A stretch of 64,000 nucleotides of DNA. It comes from Terriglobia bacterium. Lineage in GTDB: Bacteria; Acidobacteriota; UBA6911. The translations under genes and the position numbers were made by a program. A model generated the notes under the pieces. That model searched no databases. It was given only the letters and a program-made list of their open reading frames with translations, and was not told where the DNA came from. The stretch spans positions 62,001 to 126,000 of the forward strand of contig JAIQGI010000020.1 of assembly GCA_020072565.1 (NCBI GenBank), given 5' to 3'. Positions 9,104 to 17,217 of this stretch are shown here, piece after piece; positions within the stretch are counted from its first letter, which is position 1, and every line of letters starts with the position of its first letter.

Positions 9104-10006
9104 TTGCGGCGCACGTCGTCAACTGGCACCACGATTAATGTGCTGTTCATTACGGCCGATCTCACGGAGGCGGATTACCTGGTATATGAGATCCGGGCAA
9201 GAGCACCCAACATACATCTGGAGGTGTTCCCCGGCGTCCAGCGGGCGATCGATCATTTCAAGGCCGGGTGTCATGATGCCGTGCTTGTCGATCACCGCCT
9301 GTCCGATGCAGACCGGTCAGAGCTGATCGCATACATCCAACATCTGGGACTTGCTACGCCCATAATCCTCATTTTTGGACCCGACATAGATAATCCCACG
9401 ATTCGCATGCTCAGAGCGGGCGCCGATGCACATGTTGTCAGAGGTCCGAACTTTGTCAACGAACTCCCGGTTATCATCCAACAAGCTCTCGCCGGCTCTC
9501 AATCCGAAGCCAAGGCCTCAGCCCTGAAATCATCACCACTGAAGGGGGACAGTCTTAAACCGGAAGGCCCGGGACCGGAAAGCACGGCCCGCACGCCCGC
9601 CAGTCCGCCGGCAGGAGCCACGGCAGCCCCAACCGGCCGCCAACGTTCCGTTTCGGACCGGCGCATATCGCAACGTCGGGAAGTCCGTATCCCTTGCCGT
9701 TTGGAGTGGCATGGGAATTCGGGCGCCGCATGGATCCACGATCTGTCTGAAGAGGGGGCTTTTCTCGAAACTTCAGCCCTGATGGCGGCAGGCAGTGAAA
9801 TAGTAATCCAATTTGATGCTGCCGGCACCGAAGTGCGGCTGGAAGCCACGGTCACGCACCACGGCTGGTATCTGAGCACGGATCGAAATTTCGACGGATT
9901 TGGAGTCCAGCTCCGAAATCTGACACCGGATTCAAGGCGGATACTTCAAGAATTGCACAGTAAGAGCACCAAACGGGCCCAGCCCAAGACCACTCTGGAA
10001 CGCTGA
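9104..10006 (+). CDS. Degenerate receiver domain fused to a PilZ domain
   Basis: About 300 residues. Residues 10-135 form a response-regulator receiver fold (INVLFITAD, AVLVDHRL with the acceptor Asp, ILIFGPD, GADAHVV). The switch Ser/Thr is not evident and the conserved Lys-Pro appears as RGP, so phosphorylation control may be altered. A Pro/Ala-rich linker leads to a PilZ domain (about 180-290) with RRISQRREVRIP and HDLSEEGAFL, matching the RxxxR and D/N-x-S-x-x-G motifs that bind cyclic di-GMP. It may link a signal to motility, exopolysaccharide or transcription, with no output enzyme. The TTG at 9104 follows a strong GGGGGGAG; an in-frame TTG at 9071 is an alternative. No histidine kinase lies nearby. 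Confidence 0.78.
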   Translation: MRRTSSTGTTINVLFITADLTEADYLVYEIRARAPNIHLEVFPGVQRAIDHFKAGCHDAVLVDHRLSDADRSELIAYIQHLGLATPIILIFGPDIDNPTIRMLRAGADAHVVRGPNFVNELPVIIQQALAGSQSEAKASALKSSPLKGDSLKPEGPGPESTARTPASPPAGATAAPTGRQRSVSDRRISQRREVRIPCRLEWHGNSGAAWIHDLSEEGAFLETSALMAAGSEIVIQFDAAGTEVRLEATVTHHGWYLSTDRNFDGFGVQLRNLTPDSRRILQELHSKSTKRAQPKTTLER

Positions 10007-10255
10007 GGCTCAGCAAGTTTGGCGCCGGAGTTGGGAAACCTGGACCTGGACATCCATCTCACTCTCCGCCCGGTTCCAGTGGGAGGCCCCAAGCGATTAT
10101 CTCAGGCTTGTGAGCAATCGCCAGCCGCATTGCCTCCCGGTAGTCGATCTCTCAACGGTATCCAGGCTATGGTCATGCCCTCTGGTGCGCTCTAATCTTC
10201 ATCAACCAGGGCGGGTTCTACCACTTGTTCCTGCTTTCAAGGAAGAGTCTTGTGC

Positions 10256-12181
10256 TTAATCCGCCACGATTCGGCCGGTCTCCTCGACCTCATAACCACC
10301 CATGGCGAGGACCTGTTTGATGAATTGCTCAGAGCGGATGATTTCGAGCAGGAGGCGCATGCGATCGTCGTCGAACAGGGCGACCGGGATGACAAGGTCG
10401 TAGCGCTCGCGGGTTAAGGGAATGAAGCCGAGATCCAGCGCTTTAGCCGCGGCCAGGACACCCAGCCCCACGTCTGCCCGTCCCGATGCGACCGCCATGG
10501 CCACGCTCATGTGCGTGTATTCCTCGCTTCGGTACCCGAGGATCGCAGCCGGATCGATGCCGGCCTTTTGCAGTTCATAGTCCAGCAAGATGCGCGTCCC
10601 GGAACCTGCCTGCCGGTTGACAAAGGAAACATCGGAGCGCGCCAAGTCCAAAATGTGCCGGACGTTTTTCGGATTGCCCTGCGCGACCATGAATCCCTGC
10701 CATCGGTGCACGAGAGTCATCAGGGTCACGGCTGTCTGCGGCAGATAGTGCCGGATGTAGGAGCGGTTGTAGTCGCCTGTCTGCTCATCCAGAAGGTGGG
10801 ATCCGGCGAAGTGGGCAATCCCCTTTCCGATCGCGAGCAGCCCGCCCAGGCTTCCGACATTGCTCGAGGATATCGTGACCGTGCCACCCGATTTTTCTTT
10901 GATCAGGCTCGCCAGCAGATCGATGGTGAGGTCGTGCGAACCGATCGCAAGCAGCCTGTTACCCAGGGCCTGCCTGGGGGTGAGAAGTTCGACTTCCACC
11001 CTCTCGCCCTCGGAATAGCCGGTGATTTCCGGGGCGATGCGCAGAATCCCGTCCGCGCGCACCAGGGAGGTCATCATTCCTGCCCCGCCGGCCAGAGGGA
11101 GAGCGACAACCCGGTCTCCCACCTTGCCGAGGATGACCCGCACATGCTCCTCCAGGCCGGGCTTGGAGGGGAGTTTGCGGCCGATGACTGCCTCGATTTT
11201 CTCCGAGTCCGGCGCCGCTACGCCCTGCATGCGATACAGCAGCGGCCGCACAAACTCGCGGAAAGAGATCACCGCGGAAACGGGATAGCCCGGGATGCCG
11301 ACGACCGGTTGGTCGTTCACCGCTGCGAGCAGTGTGGGTTTGCCCGGCATAACCGTGACGCCGTGAACGAGCAACTCGCCCATTTCGCTCAGGAGCGACG
11401 GCGTGTAGTCTTCAGACCCGGCCGAAGAGCCTGCGATGATCAGGATAAGGTGGTATCCGGCAGCCAGCCCTGAAGTCACGGCTTCCTTGATCTTCACAGG
11501 ATCGTCGGGCACGGTCGCACCGACGACGGCCCCGGCTCCGCACTCGGCGACCATGGATGATAGGACCTGGCCGTTCACCTCGACGATCAATCCTGGCTGC
11601 AGCGGGTCCTTTGCCTCTTCAGGCAGCACGATCTCACCGCCGGTCGGGATGATGAGCACGCGCGGCTTTTGAAAGACTTCCGCCGAGAGTATCCCGGCCG
11701 CGAGGAGGGCGCCCTGGTCATACGCGCGGATCCGGTGACGCGCCGGAAGCAGGATTTCGCCGACGACAATGTCTTCGCCCGTCTTGCGAACATTTTGCCA
11801 TGGGTATGCGGCTTCCCGGATCTCGAAGCAACCATCCCCGGATTCCACCTGCTCGATCATCACCACGGCATCGGTCCCCTCGGGAAGGGGAGCGCCGGTA
11901 TTGACGGGGATTGCCTCCGTGCCTGCGCTCATGGAAACCGGGTGTTCCGGCAGTGCGCCGAAAGTTGCGGCCGCGCGCACGGCGACACCGTCCATGGCCG
12001 CCCCATGGTAGGCCGGCACCGACCTGGCGGCCTTGACCGGACCTGTGAGGACGCGGCCCAGCGCTTCCCTGACCGGCACGATTTCCGGCTCCATGAGTAA
12101 ATCCTTGAAGCGCGTGAAGAAGATCTCCTTGGCCTCGCCCAGCGGTTTCAGTTTGCGATAGATCTGTCGGTGGCGTTTCAC
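10256..12181 (-). CDS. MoeA-like molybdotransferase fused to a periplasmic-binding-like (PBP) domain
   Basis: A 641-residue two-part protein. Residues about 20-400 are MoeA: a MoeA_N region with HGAAMDGVAV, the MoCF core with IIAGSSAGSEDYTP, PGKPTLLA and GIPGYPVSA, then the beta-barrel MoeA_C. Residues about 415-640 are a substrate-binding-protein-like domain (GSHDLTIDLL, NVGSLGGL, RQAGSGTRILLDYELQ, GRADVGLGV), a fusion known from archaeal and clostridial molybdopterin proteins. MoeA inserts molybdate or tungstate into adenylylated molybdopterin; the fused domain is thought to sense an anion or cofactor. The GTG at 12181 lies 16 nt after the previous MoeA stop and just past AAGGAGAGG, so the two genes form an operon. 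Confidence 0.87.
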   Translation of the reverse strand: MKRHRQIYRKLKPLGEAKEIFFTRFKDLLMEPEIVPVREALGRVLTGPVKAARSVPAYHGAAMDGVAVRAAATFGALPEHPVSMSAGTEAIPVNTGAPLPEGTDAVVMIEQVESGDGCFEIREAAYPWQNVRKTGEDIVVGEILLPARHRIRAYDQGALLAAGILSAEVFQKPRVLIIPTGGEIVLPEEAKDPLQPGLIVEVNGQVLSSMVAECGAGAVVGATVPDDPVKIKEAVTSGLAAGYHLILIIAGSSAGSEDYTPSLLSEMGELLVHGVTVMPGKPTLLAAVNDQPVVGIPGYPVSAVISFREFVRPLLYRMQGVAAPDSEKIEAVIGRKLPSKPGLEEHVRVILGKVGDRVVALPLAGGAGMMTSLVRADGILRIAPEITGYSEGERVEVELLTPRQALGNRLLAIGSHDLTIDLLASLIKEKSGGTVTISSSNVGSLGGLLAIGKGIAHFAGSHLLDEQTGDYNRSYIRHYLPQTAVTLMTLVHRWQGFMVAQGNPKNVRHILDLARSDVSFVNRQAGSGTRILLDYELQKAGIDPAAILGYRSEEYTHMSVAMAVASGRADVGLGVLAAAKALDLGFIPLTRERYDLVIPVALFDDDRMRLLLEIIRSEQFIKQVLAMGGYEVEETGRIVAD

Positions 12182-12197
12182 GGAGGCGATCCTCTCC

Positions 12198-13433
12198 TTA
12201 CATCCGGATGACTTCGACGACCTCTCCCTGGGCAAATCCTTCCACATGCATGGGCACCACGACAATCCCGCTCGCCTTGACCATCGTGGACAGCATCCCG
12301 GATTTGCCGAATACCGGCTGGGCGAAAAATCCGCCATCGGAGGCTTCCTCCAGGAAAACACGGACGAATTCCTCGAGCCCGACGGTAGAGTGGATGGAGG
12401 TGGATAACACGGCTTTCACGCGTTGCCCCAAGGGGCCCTTTTCCAGCCTTCCGCCCTGCAGGTACTTCAGAAAAGGAGCCAGAAAGGCCTGAGCAACTAT
12501 CAAGGCCGACACCGGGTGTCCGGGCAGGCCGAATATCGCCTTGCCTTTCTGCCTGGCCAGAAGCGTGGGCTTTCCGGGCCGGATCGCCACGCCGTGCGCC
12601 CGCACCTCAACCCCGGGGAGTGCGGCAACCACATCCACCATCAGGTCGCGCGTGCCCACGGAGCTGCCGCCGGAAACGACCACTATGTCGGCCTGGGCCA
12701 AACCGTTTTCGAGAGCTCCACCAAGCATCGCGCCATCGTCGGGAACAATATCAAAGCTCTTCGGCTCACCATCCACTGCCCGGACGAGGGCGGAAATCGA
12801 GTAGGTATTCGCGTCGCGGATTTGGCCCGGCTTGGGCGTCCGGTCAATGGGGACAACCTCATCGCCGGTGGAGATGACCGCCACCCGCGGCCGCCGATAA
12901 ACCCGAACGTGAGTGACACCCAAGGCCGCGAGCAGTCCGAGTTCCTGAGGTCGCAAGGCCCTGCCCGCACGGATTACCGATTCGCCGGCCTTGACGTCTT
13001 CGCCCTTCTCCAACACGTTCGTTCCGACCGTCAGAGGCCGGGTCACCTCGACGCGGTTTCCGCCGGCCGGGTTAGTGTACTCCACCATGACGACGGCGTC
13101 GGCGCCTGCCGGCAAAAAACCGCCTGTAGGTATGTGCGCGGCTTGCCCCGCCCGGATGGCGAAGTCGGGCATCGTACCCATCTCGACCGCCGCCACGACT
13201 TCGAGAAGAGCGGGCATCGAATCCGAAGCGCCGAACGTATCTACCGCGTGCACCGCATAGCCATCCACGGTCGAGCGCGCCCGTTCGGGCAGGTCTTCGG
13301 TTGCGACCACATCCTCGGCCAGGACGCGACGCAGCGATGCCCCCAACGAAACACGCTCGGACGCAAGCCTCGGGAAGCAGCCGAGTCGCTCGACAAACTG
13401 ATCGCTGGTGATCACTTTAAGAAATTCAGGCAA
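12198..13433 (-). CDS. moeA: Molybdopterin molybdenumtransferase MoeA
   Basis: A standard-length MoeA (411 residues) with RSTVDGYAVHA, VVMVEYTNP, STGDEVVPID, VVSGGSSVGTRDLMVD, PGKPTLL and GLPGHPVSALI. It should catalyse Mg-dependent metal insertion into adenylyl-molybdopterin in the cytoplasm. The frame extends far upstream, but the extension crosses repeat-like intergenic DNA, so I choose the TTG at 13433, which has GGGAG 6 nt before it and reproduces the family N-terminus (LPEFLKVITSDQFVERL). A GTG at 13418 is a second choice. It is directly followed by the MoeA-PBP fusion; having two MoeA types suggests separate handling of Mo and W, in line with the tungsten AOR downstream. Confidence 0.9.
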   Translation of the reverse strand: MPEFLKVITSDQFVERLGCFPRLASERVSLGASLRRVLAEDVVATEDLPERARSTVDGYAVHAVDTFGASDSMPALLEVVAAVEMGTMPDFAIRAGQAAHIPTGGFLPAGADAVVMVEYTNPAGGNRVEVTRPLTVGTNVLEKGEDVKAGESVIRAGRALRPQELGLLAALGVTHVRVYRRPRVAVISTGDEVVPIDRTPKPGQIRDANTYSISALVRAVDGEPKSFDIVPDDGAMLGGALENGLAQADIVVVSGGSSVGTRDLMVDVVAALPGVEVRAHGVAIRPGKPTLLARQKGKAIFGLPGHPVSALIVAQAFLAPFLKYLQGGRLEKGPLGQRVKAVLSTSIHSTVGLEEFVRVFLEEASDGGFFAQPVFGKSGMLSTMVKASGIVVVPMHVEGFAQGEVVEVIRM

Positions 13434-13500
13434 AGCATTCTCCCGACGACGAATTAACCAGCGATATGCACGGCTGGGCGTAGTCGCGGCCGATACCATG

Positions 13501-13541
13501 AACCACGAAAGACGCGAAAAAAATCCTTTCGTGTCGTTCGT
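13501..13541. repeat. Degenerate dispersed CACGAAA/TTTCGTG repeat
   Basis: AACCACGAAAGACGCGAAAA is followed by CCTTTCGTGTCGTTCGTA. It lies in the 208-nt gap between the HD gene and moeA and has the same sequence style as the copies at 14595-14634 and 18457-18485. It inflates the open frame upstream of moeA without encoding a conserved domain. Confidence 0.6.
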
Positions 13542-13641
13542 ATCCTCGGCGAAGAGCCAAGGCGCAACCAGGCTTGCGCGCTCCAAGGACTTCGTAGCGA
13601 GTTCATCAATCGAGCGGTCATCATCGCACTTGTCGAATCCA

Positions 13642-14538
13642 TTACCCAGCGATCTCAGGAAGGCAGAAGGACGTTTCAAGCTGCCCGGCGCAACCCCGGC
13701 AGGTCCAATCGACAATGAGCTTCCGGCACTTGACCCCCCGTTCCGTAGTCCAGGTCCGCTGCCAGCGGCCGCCGCACCGCGGACAGGTCCGGGAAGCGAC
13801 AAGGCGGACCTCCAGGGATCGTTTCTTCCTGGTGGGATGAGGCACGCGCATCCGCCGGACTTCAAGATCCGCGATTCCTGCATCCCGAAGGTCGGCAAGA
13901 AGCGAATCGAAAAACTTCAAGGAGTCCGCCGCTTTTTTCGCAGCCAGCCGCCGGCCGGCGGCTGTATGCATATTTGAAGGGAGGCAGGCCGCATAGGTGA
14001 GCTCCTTGCTCAGATGCCCGAGGACGGCGGATCCGAGCGTCCGGCCGCGGAGCGCAGACTTGACGAAAAAACTGGCGACACCCAGAGCGCCGAACTTGGA
14101 GAGAAAGTCAGCGTCATGAATGATCCGGGCGACGGCGTTCTTGGCAGCTTTCTCGCTGTACAGGGCCCGCAGCCCGGAAATGACGCGGTTGATGTCCGCC
14201 GACCTCATGCCGAACCGGCGCAGGAGCGGCTCGGCGATGCGAGCGGATTCTTCCTCTTCCGCCCCGGCGTCCTCGTGGTATCTTCCTCCCGCGAACTTCC
14301 CGGCATCATGAAAGAGCGCGGCAACCGCTGGGATCACGGGATCCAGATTTTCTGCCAGAGCCAGCCGGTGCGCCAGGGAAGCCACGTGCGTGGTGTGCTC
14401 CCAAAGAAAGCTCTCGGAAGAGCGGGATCCGCCATCATATTTCTGCTCGGACTCACGGATGACTTTCCTGACTTCCTCAGTCAATCCGGGAAACCGGGAG
14501 TCGACCACCCCGGAATAATGGAGCTTCTGATCTGCCAT
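13642..14538 (-). CDS. HD-domain phosphohydrolase-like protein with C-terminal zinc ribbon
   Basis: A 298-residue protein. The N-terminal half is an HD domain: WEHTTHVASLAHRLA supplies an early His, AALFHDAGKF the HD pair, and ARIIHDADFLSKFG the later His-Asp. The last 50 residues form a probable zinc ribbon, CPRCGGRWQRTWTT then CRKLIVDWTCRGC. HD proteins usually cleave phosphate esters of nucleotides or signalling molecules; the substrate here is unknown. It is divergently arranged with mobB across a 136-nt gap that holds an inverted repeat. The ATG at 14538 is the first start consistent with the family; no strong ribosome site is visible. Being next to cofactor genes hints at, but does not show, a link to molybdenum metabolism. 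Confidence 0.72.
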   Translation of the reverse strand: MADQKLHYSGVVDSRFPGLTEEVRKVIRESEQKYDGGSRSSESFLWEHTTHVASLAHRLALAENLDPVIPAVAALFHDAGKFAGGRYHEDAGAEEEESARIAEPLLRRFGMRSADINRVISGLRALYSEKAAKNAVARIIHDADFLSKFGALGVASFFVKSALRGRTLGSAVLGHLSKELTYAACLPSNMHTAAGRRLAAKKAADSLKFFDSLLADLRDAGIADLEVRRMRVPHPTRKKRSLEVRLVASRTCPRCGGRWQRTWTTERGVKCRKLIVDWTCRGCAGQLETSFCLPEIAG

Positions 14539-14594
14539 GGCGCTGCGATTATCCCGCGGCCCCGCCGACCCCGTCAAGGCAACCGACAAACATG

Positions 14595-14634
14595 CAAACC
14601 ACGAGAAAAGGGCTTTCGTGGGTTTCGTGGTTTG
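14595..14634. repeat. 10-bp inverted repeat (CAAACCACGA / TCGTGGTTTG) in a divergent promoter region
   Basis: The arms at 14595-14604 and 14625-14634 are perfect complements with a 20-nt spacer that itself contains further TTTCGTG motifs. It lies between the divergent HD and mobB genes. It belongs to the dispersed TTTCGTGGTT-type repeat family of this contig, and in this position it could also influence transcription. Confidence 0.65.
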
Positions 14635-14674
14635 ATTTCTATCGGGTGTGCTATAACTGCGCCCGGGCGCCATC

Positions 14675-15196
14675 ATGAAAATCATTGCCTTCGTCGGGCA
14701 TTCCGAAAGCGGCAAGTCACGGCTGATTGCCCGGCTCGTACCTGAATTGAAAAAGCGCGGCCTGACCGTGGCAGTAGTCAAGCACTGCAGCCACGGATTC
14801 GATCTCGGCAGTCCGGAAAAGGATTCGTCGAAGTTCCTGATGGCCGGAGCGGACGGAGTGGCCTTGGCGGCACCCGGGAGGACGGCGGTCCTGCGGAAAG
14901 GGGGGCGCGAAAGCGATCTGGTGGCTTTAGCTCGCGCACATTTCCGCGCGATCAACATTGTCCTGGTCGAGGGAGGCAAGAGCGACGCCAGGCTTCGCAA
15001 GATCGAGGTGCTCCGGAGAAGCTTGTCCGGGGGTATCCAGACGTCGCCGGGAGAGTTAGACGCCGTGGTCGCCGACTATGCTGCGGTCGCCGATTTGCCC
15101 CTCTTTCGTCCAGGCGAGGTGAAACGGATTGCCGATTGGCTGGTTGCATTTTACGATCTCAAAGCCAGGGGTGGCCGAATCTCCGGCGGGACATAA
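14675..15196 (+). CDS. mobB: Molybdopterin-guanine dinucleotide biosynthesis adapter MobB
   Basis: A 173-residue P-loop GTPase. The Walker A motif FVGHSESGKSRLI comes directly after the start, followed by VAVVKHCSHGFD and KDSSKFLMAGADGVAL, which match the MobB family, and INIVLVEGGKSD, the Walker B-like strand. MobB binds GTP and assists MobA in attaching GMP to molybdopterin. MobA is not in the window. The final 25 residues (KARGGRISGGT) are variable. It is encoded divergently from the HD/MoeA group, so the cofactor genes here make up two transcription units. Confidence 0.92.
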   Translation: MKIIAFVGHSESGKSRLIARLVPELKKRGLTVAVVKHCSHGFDLGSPEKDSSKFLMAGADGVALAAPGRTAVLRKGGRESDLVALARAHFRAINIVLVEGGKSDARLRKIEVLRRSLSGGIQTSPGELDAVVADYAAVADLPLFRPGEVKRIADWLVAFYDLKARGGRISGGT

Positions 15197-15231
15197 AGAG
15201 CTTCAACAAGATTTGCTGAGGGCAATCACGC

Positions 15232-15846
15232 TCAGGGCAGTGAATCGGCCACTCCTGATCCGCGCGGGACGCGCATGCGCGCCCAATCGATTTGCCACCG
15301 GCCTCTCAAAATGCGCCGCCAGATCAGGGGCCGCAGCGGAGTTCCGCGGCAGTGGTGATAAAGCACTGCGGCGCGCTGATAGAACCCTCTGGTGTGGGGA
15401 GTGCCGGTAAAACCGAACCGCAGCATGTCCAGGTGGTGGCAGAACTCGTGGCAGAGTGTGCTCAAGAAAGTGCCGAACGAGGTCACCCGGCGCTGTACTG
15501 CGGTCCGCATCCAGACCCTGATCAGCGCCGTCCTGGGATCGTAATCGCCAAAGAGCTCGGTCGCACCGGTCTCATAGACCCGCAACGGCCGGGCGGCGAG
15601 AACGCGCACATCCGGCTGAGCGACTCCGTAGAACCTCGCGGCTTCGGACAGCAACGCCGTGCAGGCAGCCCGGACAGGACGGGTCGAGCCGGAGGCCAAC
15701 GTGGCCTCGACCTCGAGCGCAAGCGCATGGAACCGGCCGTCGCCGGGAACTGCGAGCGCGATCATGGCGTCGCTGCTCTCATATTCGACGCGTCGCTTGC
15801 TGCTTCTCGGTACGGGATCGGTAATCATGGCGCGTTCTGAAACCAT
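15232..15846 (-). CDS. Small SprT-like putative zinc metalloprotease
   Basis: The 204 residues include a zincin motif in STLCHEFCHHLDMLRFGF, where HEFCH provides two zinc His and the catalytic Glu. The C-terminal end is rich in Arg and Trp (RRILRGRWQIDWARMR). The context around the motif is of the SprT/WSS1-like or DUF-type minimal metalloprotease group. I see no signal peptide, so it is probably cytoplasmic. Its substrate is not predictable. An internal ATG at 15828 is an alternative start. It faces mobB tail-to-tail with a 35-nt gap. Confidence 0.6.
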   Translation of the reverse strand: MVSERAMITDPVPRSSKRRVEYESSDAMIALAVPGDGRFHALALEVEATLASGSTRPVRAACTALLSEAARFYGVAQPDVRVLAARPLRVYETGATELFGDYDPRTALIRVWMRTAVQRRVTSFGTFLSTLCHEFCHHLDMLRFGFTGTPHTRGFYQRAAVLYHHCRGTPLRPLIWRRILRGRWQIDWARMRVPRGSGVADSLP

Positions 15847-15933
15847 TCAGACGACGAAACACATAAGTAGCAATCAAGACGCACCTCCCAGTGATTTCCG
15901 TTGCGCCCTGGCGCGCTTCGCGAACCGCTCCTG

Positions 15934-16926
15934 CTATCTCCGGTAGGTCATCCTGGCGTAGGTGAGGCCGATGGCGTCCAGGTACTCTCCCGACCGGCCC
16001 GCGAACCCCAGAGCCTGGTTCCCGGCCGGGACGTCGATACGGTAATCCCTGCTTACGCCACGCCCTCCGAAGACCTCGGATGTTCGCTTGTTGGTGATTA
16101 TGCGCAGCGAGTCGACGTTGTCACCGCAACGGCCCGCTATGCCGATAATGTACTCGTCGCGGTCGAGACGAAAGATGCGCTCGTTGCCCCCCGACCCGCC
16201 ATGCCGCGGGCCCTCGACCAAGCGGCCATCAAGCGTAAGGTAGATCAGTTGAACAGCATCGATCTGATCGCCCCCCCGCACGCGCACCTCGGCGATCCGC
16301 GCCCCTTCCGGAGCCTCCTGGTCCGAAAATGGATTGCCACCCCGACCGCCGGCCAGCTGCGTCTGGGCAAAGCGCGCCGGCGCCACCTGAGTGGGCGACA
16401 ATATGGCACGGCGGCGTGGAACCGGAGTATAGATCAATCCGATGGCATCCATAAGGTCCCCCGCCCGGCCTGCAAAACCCACGGCCTGATACCCGGCCGG
16501 GACGTCGATGCGGTAATCCCGGTTTCCGCCACGCCCCCCGAAAAGCGCCGACGTGCGCTTGTTGCTATGTATGCGCAATGAGTCCACTTGGTCGCCGCAG
16601 CGACCGGAAAGGCCAATGATGTATTCATCCGGGTCGAGGCGAAAGGTGTTGAGTCCGCCGCCCGAGCCGCCGTGTCGCGGGCCCTGCACGCTGCGCCCGT
16701 CGGCGAGGGCGTACATCATCTGTACCGAATCAATCTTATCGCCGGACCTGATCCTGACCTCGATGACGCGCGCTCCGGCAGGAGGCTGGAAATCCGAAAA
16801 CTCATCTCCTCCCCGCCCGCCGACAATGTCGGTCGCCGAAAGCTGCTGGGCGTTTCCCGGCATGCCTGCGCATAACAGCAGTGTCAATGCAGCAACGATC
16901 ACCCCATACAACGATGCTCGACGCAT
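15934..16926 (-). CDS. Secreted protein with two tandem jacalin-like lectin domains
   Basis: The protein has 330 residues and a clear signal peptide (RRASLYGVIVAALTLLLCAG ending near GNAQQ). Two homologous halves follow, about 33-165 and 188-328. Each starts with a GGRGG(D/N)xFSD motif and contains IxxVxVRxGDxIDxVQ, VQGPRHGGSGG-like glycine clusters, FRLDxDEYIIGxxGRCGD and a closing GFAGRxGxxxDAIGLxYxP strand. These are the beta-prism glycine and aspartate hallmarks of jacalin-related lectins, which bind carbohydrates. It probably binds plant or microbial polysaccharide, or the cell's own exopolymer, outside the cell. The two copies are closely similar, pointing to internal duplication. No carbohydrate-active gene lies adjacent. 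Confidence 0.8.
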   Translation of the reverse strand: MRRASLYGVIVAALTLLLCAGMPGNAQQLSATDIVGGRGGDEFSDFQPPAGARVIEVRIRSGDKIDSVQMMYALADGRSVQGPRHGGSGGGLNTFRLDPDEYIIGLSGRCGDQVDSLRIHSNKRTSALFGGRGGNRDYRIDVPAGYQAVGFAGRAGDLMDAIGLIYTPVPRRRAILSPTQVAPARFAQTQLAGGRGGNPFSDQEAPEGARIAEVRVRGGDQIDAVQLIYLTLDGRLVEGPRHGGSGGNERIFRLDRDEYIIGIAGRCGDNVDSLRIITNKRTSEVFGGRGVSRDYRIDVPAGNQALGFAGRSGEYLDAIGLTYARMTYRR

Positions 16927-17217
16927 GGCGTCCCCCTTTTCCCTGGTTTAAGAAGAATTATAAGAGATCCCATACGATTGGAGCGAGGCAAAAGCGCGCC
17001 ACTCCAGGCAAACGCGTGCCCATCCGATATATGGTGCGTCCTCCGGCATCCCCATGTCTGGCACGGTAAGAACGGCAATGAATCCTCCATTCTTCCGGTC
17101 GCTTCACATATGCGATGACGGAGTGCCCGGCTGCGAACGACGGGCGACGCTGAATTCTGAGGGGATCACCCCTTGTTTATCGTAGAATGCTCGAAAAATA
17201 ACGAATCGAGGCAAGCG

